64,000 bases of DNA, from contig VGMY01000005.1 in assembly GCA_016866255.1 (NCBI GenBank), positions 62,001 through 126,000 on the forward strand. Direction: 5' to 3'. Source of the stretch: Bacteroidota bacterium (GTDB taxonomy: Bacteria > Bacteroidota > Bacteroidia > Flavobacteriales_D > Crocinitomicaceae). The notes beneath the pieces were generated by a model. The model had not been told where the DNA came from and did not search any database. It worked only from the letters and a program-made list of their open reading frames with translations. Position numbers and translations under genes: made by a program. This document shows, piece by piece, positions 58,965-64,000 of this stretch. Each line of letters starts with the position of its first letter. Positions within the stretch are counted from its first letter, which is position 1.

Positions 58965-61322
58965 TTAGCCAGAACACATATCGCAGCTGTCGGAATTTTG
59001 TAAGGAACAGGCTACTTGCGCTTGTTGGTCTTCTTCGGTTGGTTGAGGCTCCTCTATAACCCGCTTATCAATGGTAAACTTAATGGCATCAGTGGCTGCT
59101 TTGGTTCTTAAATAATACATCCCTGTTTTTAAGCCCTTTTCCCAGCCGTAGAAATGCATGGAAGTTAATTTTCCAAAATTGGCATTTTCCATAAAAATAT
59201 TTAAGGATTGGCTTTGACAAATGTATGCGCCCCTGTCCGCTGCTTGATCTAAAATCGCTTTTTGTGAAATTTCCCAAGCGGTTTTGTACAAGTCTTTGAT
59301 GTGCTCAGGGATCTCAGCAATATGTTGAACGGAACCATTTGCGGCCATAATTTTTTGGCGCATTTCAGGATTCCAGAGTTCTGCTTTTACCAAATCTTTG
59401 AGCAGGTGTTTGTTAACAATAATAAATTCCCCCGACAGCACTCTTCGCGTGTAAATGTTGGAGGTGTAGGGTTCAAAACATTCGTTGTTACCTAAAATTT
59501 GAGCCGTGGAAGCTGTTGGCATTGGTGCGAGCAATAGGGAATTTCGAACCCCGTGTTTTTTAACTGCCGCTTTTAAAGCAGCCCAATCCCATCTTTTTGT
59601 GGGGACTACACCCCAATGATCAAATTGGAAGATGCCCTTAGATACAGGAGAACCTTTGAATGTTGAGTATGGACCGTCTTGGACGGCAAGATCCTTCGAT
59701 GCAGTCATTGAAGCAAAATAAATGGTCTCAAAAAGCTCTCGATTCAGAGTACGCGCTTCTTCTGATTCGAAGGGATGACCCATTAAAATGTAGGTGTCTG
59801 CCAACCCTTGTACCCCAATTCCTATGGGGCGATGTCGGAGGTTAGAATTCTTCGATGCCTCAACTGGGTAATAATTTTCATCGATCACCTTGTTTAAATT
59901 GAGGGTTATCTGATAGGTGACTTCGAATAATTTATCGTGGTCGAAGTTCCCGTTTTCCGTAATGAATTTTGGAAGCGCTATTGAGGCGAGGTTACACACC
60001 GCGATTTCGTCAGGAGCGGTATATTCAATTATTTCCGTACAGAGGTTAGAGGATTTGATGGTTCCTAAATTCTGTTGGTTGGATTTGGCATTTGCCGCAT
60101 CTTTATACAACATGTAGGGCGTACCGGTTTCAATTTGAGATTCCAAAATTTTGAACCATAAATCTTGCGCATTGATGGTTTTCCTCCCCCGCCCTTCTTG
60201 TTCATAACGCTCATACAATTCTTCAAAGGCCTCACTATGGGTATCCGACAATCCCGGGCACTCTTTGGGACACATTAAGGTCCATGTACCATTGGCCTTA
60301 ACCCGCTTCATAAACAGATCGGGAATCCAAAGGGCATAGAATAAATCTCGCGCCCGCTGTTCTTCTTTTCCGTGATTTTTCTTTAAGTCAAGAAAATCAA
60401 AGATATCGGCATGCCAGGGCTCTATGTATATGGCGAATGAGCCTTTTCGTTTGCCCCCGCCTTGGTCTACGTATCGCGCAGTATCATTGTAAACCCGTAA
60501 CATAGGAATGATGCCATTGGAAGTTCCGTTTGTGCCTTTAATGTAGGACCCCGTAGCTCTAATATCATGAATAGACAAACCAATACCTCCCGCAGATTGT
60601 GAAATTTGAGCGCAAGAAGTTAAGGTATCGTAAATTCCTACAATGCTGTCTTCTTTCATGGTGAGAAGAAAGCATGAAGACATCTGAGGCTTTGGCGTTC
60701 CTGCGTTGAAAAGGGTTGGTGTTGCATGGGTGAACCACCCCTCGGACATTAAATTATACGTTTTGATGGCCGACGCGATGTCGTTTTTGTGAATTCCCAG
60801 GGAAACGCGCATCAGCATGTGCTGAGGACGTTCCGCAATTTTTCCATCGAGTTTTAACAGGTAGGAACGCGTCAGCGTTTTAAACCCAAAATAATCGTAG
60901 CGAAAATCACGATCATAAATAATGCTAGAGTCAAGGGCTTCTTTATTTTCCTGGATCGTTTGATAAACGTCCTCTGCTAAAAGCGCGGCGTTTTGTCCTG
61001 TTTTTGAGTCGGTGTAATGGTAAAGGTCAGACATGACTTCCGAAAAGGATTTTTTCGTCTCGCGATGTAGATTTGAAACAGCTATTCTTGAGGCAAGCAA
61101 CGCATAATCAGGGTGCTCCGTCGTTTTAGCAGCGGCAACTTCTGCAGCTAAATTATCCAAATCGGTGGTCAACACCCCGTCGTATAGCCCTTCGATGACT
61201 TTGATGGCAACCGATTCCGGAGAAACGATAGGATCTAGTCCGTAACACATTTTCACTACGCGAGCTGTGATTTTATCAAATTTTACGGCTTCTTTACGTC
61301 CGTTACGTTTCAAAACATACAT
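58965..61322 (-). CDS. nrdA: Ribonucleoside-diphosphate reductase, alpha subunit (class Ia)
   Basis: 785 residues. An N-terminal ATP-cone ([20 protein letters not shown], about 3-95) is the allosteric activity domain. The catalytic core shows [20 protein letters not shown] with the active-site cysteine region, and [15 protein letters not shown]. The C-terminal [14 protein letters not shown] carries the mobile redox cysteine pair. It reduces ribonucleotides for DNA synthesis, with NrdB supplying the radical. Starts 20 bases after nrdB; the nrdB-nrdA order is reversed from E. coli. Confidence 0.97.
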   Translation of the reverse strand: MYVLKRNGRKEAVKFDKITARVVKMCYGLDPIVSPESVAIKVIEGLYDGVLTTDLDNLAAEVAAAKTTEHPDYALLASRIAVSNLHRETKKSFSEVMSDLYHYTDSKTGQNAALLAEDVYQTIQENKEALDSSIIYDRDFRYDYFGFKTLTRSYLLKLDGKIAERPQHMLMRVSLGIHKNDIASAIKTYNLMSEGWFTHATPTLFNAGTPKPQMSSCFLLTMKEDSIVGIYDTLTSCAQISQSAGGIGLSIHDIRATGSYIKGTNGTSNGIIPMLRVYNDTARYVDQGGGKRKGSFAIYIEPWHADIFDFLDLKKNHGKEEQRARDLFYALWIPDLFMKRVKANGTWTLMCPKECPGLSDTHSEAFEELYERYEQEGRGRKTINAQDLWFKILESQIETGTPYMLYKDAANAKSNQQNLGTIKSSNLCTEIIEYTAPDEIAVCNLASIALPKFITENGNFDHDKLFEVTYQITLNLNKVIDENYYPVEASKNSNLRHRPIGIGVQGLADTYILMGHPFESEEARTLNRELFETIYFASMTASKDLAVQDGPYSTFKGSPVSKGIFQFDHWGVVPTKRWDWAALKAAVKKHGVRNSLLLAPMPTASTAQILGNNECFEPYTSNIYTRRVLSGEFIIVNKHLLKDLVKAELWNPEMRQKIMAANGSVQHIAEIPEHIKDLYKTAWEISQKAILDQAADRGAYICQSQSLNIFMENANFGKLTSMHFYGWEKGLKTGMYYLRTKAATDAIKFTIDKRVIEEPQPTEEDQQAQVACSLQNSDSCDMCSG

Positions 61323-61342
61323 TTTCTTCGCTGTTTGTAGAG

Positions 61343-62305
61343 TTAAAATTCTTCGTTTAAACTGAACCGGTTTAATTCTTTTTCCCCTAAGACATTTGCT
61401 TTTTGGTATTCACCAACTCGCCGTTCGAAAAAGTTTGATTTTCCCTGTATTGAAATCATTTCCATGAAATCGAAAGGGCAGGAAACATTATAGATGCGCT
61501 TATTCCCCAGTTCAACCAAAAGACGATCAGCCACAAATTCAATGTACTGGCTCATTAAGTCGCTATTCATCCCAATCAATTTAACAGGAAGTGCTTCGGT
61601 AATAAATTCTTTTTCGATGGCTACAGCGTCTCGGATAATTTCCTCAACTTGCGATTTGTCCAATTTGTTCACCAGGTGATGGGAATATAAAAGGCAAGCA
61701 AAGTCGCAGTGAAGGCCTTCGTCTCGAGAAATTAATTCGTTTGAAAAGCACAGACCGGGCATAAGGCCTCGTTTTTTCAACCAGAAAATGGAGCAAAAAG
61801 ATCCCGAAAAAAAGATCCCTTCAACCGCCGCAAAAGCCACTAAACGCTCCGCAAAAGATCCTTTTTCAATCCACCGGAGAGCCCATTCGGCTTTTTTCTT
61901 AACGCAGTCCAAGGTGTCGATAGCGTTAAACAGGGTTGCCTTTTCTTTTGAATCCTTAATATAGGTGTCAATCAATAAAGAATAGGTCTCGGAATGGATG
62001 TTTTCAATGGCAACTTGAAATCCATAAAAAAACTTGGCTTCCGTGTATTGAACCTCTGATAAAAAGTTCTCTGCCAAATTTTCGTTCACGATGCCGTCAG
62101 ATGCCGCGAAAAATGCTAAAACGTGTTTGATAAAGTGTCGTTCATCGTCGTTCAATTGGCCCCAGTCCGTTAAGTCTTGCGATAAATCAATTTCTTCTGC
62201 CGTCCAAAAACTTGCTTCAGCTTTCTTGTAGAAACTCCAAATATCATTGTGCTCTATCGGAAATAACACAAAACGGTTTTTATTTTCCCTTAAAATCGGC
62301 TCCAT
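61343..62305 (-). CDS. nrdB: Ribonucleoside-diphosphate reductase, beta subunit
   Basis: 320 residues, the di-iron radical subunit of class [20 protein letters not shown] keeps the E-x-x-H-x-x-x-Y spacing of E. coli Glu115, His118 and Tyr122, so a tyrosyl radical is expected. [13 protein letters not shown] gives the second E-x-x-H ligand set, and [15 protein letters not shown] is near the C-terminus. It heads the 17-kb minus-strand run. Its 5' region is AT-rich with a small hairpin (62374-62388); no clear TAnnTTTG box was found. Confidence 0.96.
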   Translation of the reverse strand: MEPILRENKNRFVLFPIEHNDIWSFYKKAEASFWTAEEIDLSQDLTDWGQLNDDERHFIKHVLAFFAASDGIVNENLAENFLSEVQYTEAKFFYGFQVAIENIHSETYSLLIDTYIKDSKEKATLFNAIDTLDCVKKKAEWALRWIEKGSFAERLVAFAAVEGIFFSGSFCSIFWLKKRGLMPGLCFSNELISRDEGLHCDFACLLYSHHLVNKLDKSQVEEIIRDAVAIEKEFITEALPVKLIGMNSDLMSQYIEFVADRLLVELGNKRIYNVSCPFDFMEMISIQGKSNFFERRVGEYQKANVLGEKELNRFSLNEEF

Positions 62306-62768
62306 ATTATGTTTAAATTATTTACAATTATTTAATAAATTTTTACTCTCGCGTTGAGTAAAACAACACCTAGCCTCAAACGTTGAGGTTTTGGGATAGC
62401 TATAAAAATTACTTAACCTTTCGAGTTCTACACCAGCAATTTAGTCGCACAAAATCCGTTCTTGAAAGGTGTACAAAGGTTCGAAAAAAAATCGATCTTT
62501 TAACAGCCTCTTAATGTTAAATTTTGACCCTAAAATTACATGGTGCCCTCACAATTCATACTACGCCTATGTTTAACGATTTTATCAACAATCAAAAAAG
62601 TTATTAGACCTTTTAAACATAGGCAAGTCCCCAACGCAACCTCTTCACTAACCATTGCCTTCGAGGGTAAATTTCCAAAATAAAAAAAGGAGATTTCAAG
62701 AAAGGGAAGGTTCCTTTTTAACACGTTATTGTTCACTTGTCAAAATTCCTTTATTCTATCGTTATTTT
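62306..62768. other. Intergenic region between divergent nrdB and comF
   Basis: About 460 AT-rich bases with no gene I can support. It contains a 6-bp-stem hairpin (CCTCAA-ACG-TTGAGG, 62374-62388) in the probable nrdB leader region, a DnaA-box-like TTATCAACA (62582-62590), and a 12-bp inverted repeat spanning 62565-62624. The ORF-track entries 62536-62736 and the extension of comF to 62655 look non-coding. Confidence 0.4.
62565..62624. repeat. 60-base element with perfect 12-bp inverted repeat
   Basis: GCCTATGTTTAA (62565-62576) and TTAAACATAGGC (62613-62624) are perfect inverted copies around a 36-base centre. The centre includes TTATCAACA. No flanking target-site duplication is evident. 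It could be a folded RNA, a regulator site or a small mobile remnant. Confidence 0.5.
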
Positions 62769-63434
62769 ATGAGAAAATATTTTTTTAATCGGCTCCTTCA
62801 TGTTTTTTTTCCATCACGATGTTGGCATTGCACGGAGGAATTAATAGCCGAAGAAAAATTCTTGTGTTGCTATTGTGACCAAGAGCTTGAGCGCGTTTAT
62901 TACGGCCCTATTAACGTGCATCTTCTAGAGGAAATAGATTGTTATGGTCTCTATTTTTATGAGGAAAAATCGTTAGTTCAAAAATTGATTCATGGATTGA
63001 AGTATGGCCATATTAAACAACTGGGATTCGAATTGGGATTTCGTTTAGCAGCCACCTTGCCTAAGTCTTGTTTGCCTCAATTAATCCTACCCGTTCCCAT
63101 TACGCCACGTAAATGTTTGGAACGGGGGTATAATCAGAGTGAATGGATAAGTAAAGGATTTCAAGCCTGTACCGGAGTTAGGATGAACGTAAAATTATTG
63201 AAACGAATCAAAAATACTCCGAGCCAAACGCAACTTAGCAAGCGCGAACGTCAGAAAAATGTGGATGGGGCATTTAAATTGGCCCAGCCTCTCCCCCCAG
63301 GCATAAACCACGTAGGCATAATTGATGACGTTTTAACTACGGGAGCAACCCTCCAACAGGTAGTTAAGGTTTTAAACGCAGCTTATCCTCATCTTCGTAT
63401 CACTATCTTTGTAGCATCAATTGCAAGAGGATAA
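62769..63434 (+). CDS. comF: ComF family phosphoribosyltransferase-like protein
   Basis: 222 residues from the ATG at 62769. An N-terminal zinc-ribbon-like cysteine set (CWHCTEELIAEEKFLCCYC) is followed by a type I PRTase domain with LPVPITPRKCLERGYNQSEWISKG and the PRPP loop VGIIDDVLTTGATL. In naturally competent bacteria ComFC is needed for uptake of transforming DNA; in others its role is unclear. The ORF-track start at 62655 adds 38 residues without family character. The next gene starts one base after its stop. Confidence 0.9.
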   Translation: MRKYFFNRLLHVFFPSRCWHCTEELIAEEKFLCCYCDQELERVYYGPINVHLLEEIDCYGLYFYEEKSLVQKLIHGLKYGHIKQLGFELGFRLAATLPKSCLPQLILPVPITPRKCLERGYNQSEWISKGFQACTGVRMNVKLLKRIKNTPSQTQLSKRERQKNVDGAFKLAQPLPPGINHVGIIDDVLTTGATLQQVVKVLNAAYPHLRITIFVASIARG

Positions 63435-63435
63435 A

Positions 63436-64000
63436 ATGAATCGCGTACTGATTGTCGGCGGAGGAGTTGCTGGAATTTCTTTGGCACATGCATTTACCAG
63501 AAAAGGAGTGGATATTAGGTTAATGGATGACGGAAAAAACGCCTGTTCATCGGTGGCTGCAGGAATTGTTAATCCTTTTTCATTTCGCAGAACGCTATTG
63601 ACCTGGAACGCTTGTCCCTATTACCAGGAGGCCTATGATTTTTACACGGAAATGGAGCGGAGGCTCCAAATTCAAATTTGTTTTCCGATCGAAATCAGGA
63701 GAATTTTCAGCTCCCAAGAGGAAGCATCTGTTTGGAACCAACGATTTAGCGATCCTAGTTTCAATTCTTTTATGATCCCGATTGATGACAAGGATGAGCA
63801 GTATTTGCCTTTTGGTTCCGGTAAGATAAAGGGTTTTTGGGTGGATGCCGCATTTTTTGTGAAGATTAACCAAGGGTATTTTGATCAGCAGGGAAAGTTG
63901 ATTCCGGAATCTTTTTGTTCCGATCTTTTTTTTCCGGAGGAACGTCGATACAGGGGAGAAACGTACAGTAAAGTCATTTTTGCCCTCGGATATAGAAATA
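63436..64000 (+). CDS. FAD-dependent oxidoreductase (DAO-type), 5' part
   Basis: Not in the ORF track because it runs past the window. From the ATG at 63436 I read MNRVLIVGGGVAGISLAHAF, an FAD/NAD-binding Rossmann start (GxGxxG), then MDDGKNACSSVAAGIVNPFSF, which resembles the GAGxxxP segment of the D-amino-acid oxidase/glycine oxidase (DadA/ThiO) group. At least 188 residues are open to the window end. Substrate unknown. It follows comF by one base and is probably co-transcribed. Confidence 0.75.
   Translation, partial: MNRVLIVGGGVAGISLAHAFTRKGVDIRLMDDGKNACSSVAAGIVNPFSFRRTLLTWNACPYYQEAYDFYTEMERRLQIQICFPIEIRRIFSSQEEASVWNQRFSDPSFNSFMIPIDDKDEQYLPFGSGKIKGFWVDAAFFVKINQGYFDQQGKLIPESFCSDLFFPEERRYRGETYSKVIFALGYRN

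Noticed and set aside
62536-62736. 66-residue minus-strand ORF upstream of comF
   Set aside because: Lies over the inverted repeat in AT-rich DNA, with no family character.

Overview
The window comes from a Bacteroidota chromosome, most likely of the Flavobacteriales type. The evidence is: four proteins carrying type IX secretion (T9SS) C-terminal sorting domains, including PorZ itself; -7 promoter boxes of the TAnnTTTG class and no obvious Shine-Dalgarno leaders; phylum-typical gene orders (ftsX-DUF3098-uppP, purH-mreBCD-mrdA-rodA, DUF4175-HATPase-ybeY-mnmG); the long insert-bearing IspG; and a fused PIN-PhoH protein. Coding density is very high. I see no tRNA, rRNA, CRISPR array, insertion sequence or prophage. 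Only three stretches longer than 300 bases lack a gene (about 8725-9181, 27144-27761 and 62306-62768).

Layout. 1-4210 (-): udk, ispG, ftsX, DUF3098, uppP (isoprenoid and undecaprenyl metabolism plus division). 4301-8296 (+): secreted thioredoxin-like protein, secreted T9SS serine protease, hemW; rpiB converges on it. 9182-16342 (+): DUF4175 membrane coiled-coil protein, RsbW-like ATPase, ybeY, mnmG, then a D-2-hydroxyacid dehydrogenase. A perfect 16-bp parS palindrome lies in the last codons of ybeY, so this part of the chromosome is probably near the replication origin. 16336-24160 (-): T9SS amidase, an outer-membrane barrel and a 1021-residue TPR protein. Then ftsE (+), phoH and an SDR epimerase (-).

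27762-33437 (+): S41-like protein, a transaminase/omega-amidase pair, a T9SS surface protein and a YqaA-type membrane protein. 33427-43737 is a cell-envelope block: two GT-C-like membrane proteins, a UbiA prenyltransferase resembling DPPR synthase with a HAD phosphatase, PorZ, a thiol-redox pair (BrxB and an ArsC/Spx-like protein), a polysaccharide flippase and enoyl-CoA hydratase. 43917-44957 (+) is a tandem trio of short SSB proteins without acidic tails. 44998-62305 is an uninterrupted 17-kb minus-strand run, transcribed nrdB-nrdA-purH-mreB-mreC-mreD-mrdA-rodA-pbp1A-scoA-scoB-two Wzi/RemB-like barrels. comF and a partial FAD oxidoreductase follow on the plus strand.

The most interesting points are the parS site plus a 14/16 match 7.3 kb away, the SSB trio, the split UbiA/HAD/GT-C set beside PorZ (a possible lipid-linked pentose route feeding a surface glycan), and many promoters whose -7 box ends only 4-19 bases before the start codon, suggesting leaderless or nearly leaderless mRNAs. 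Identities rest on motif recognition from translations; no database search was run.
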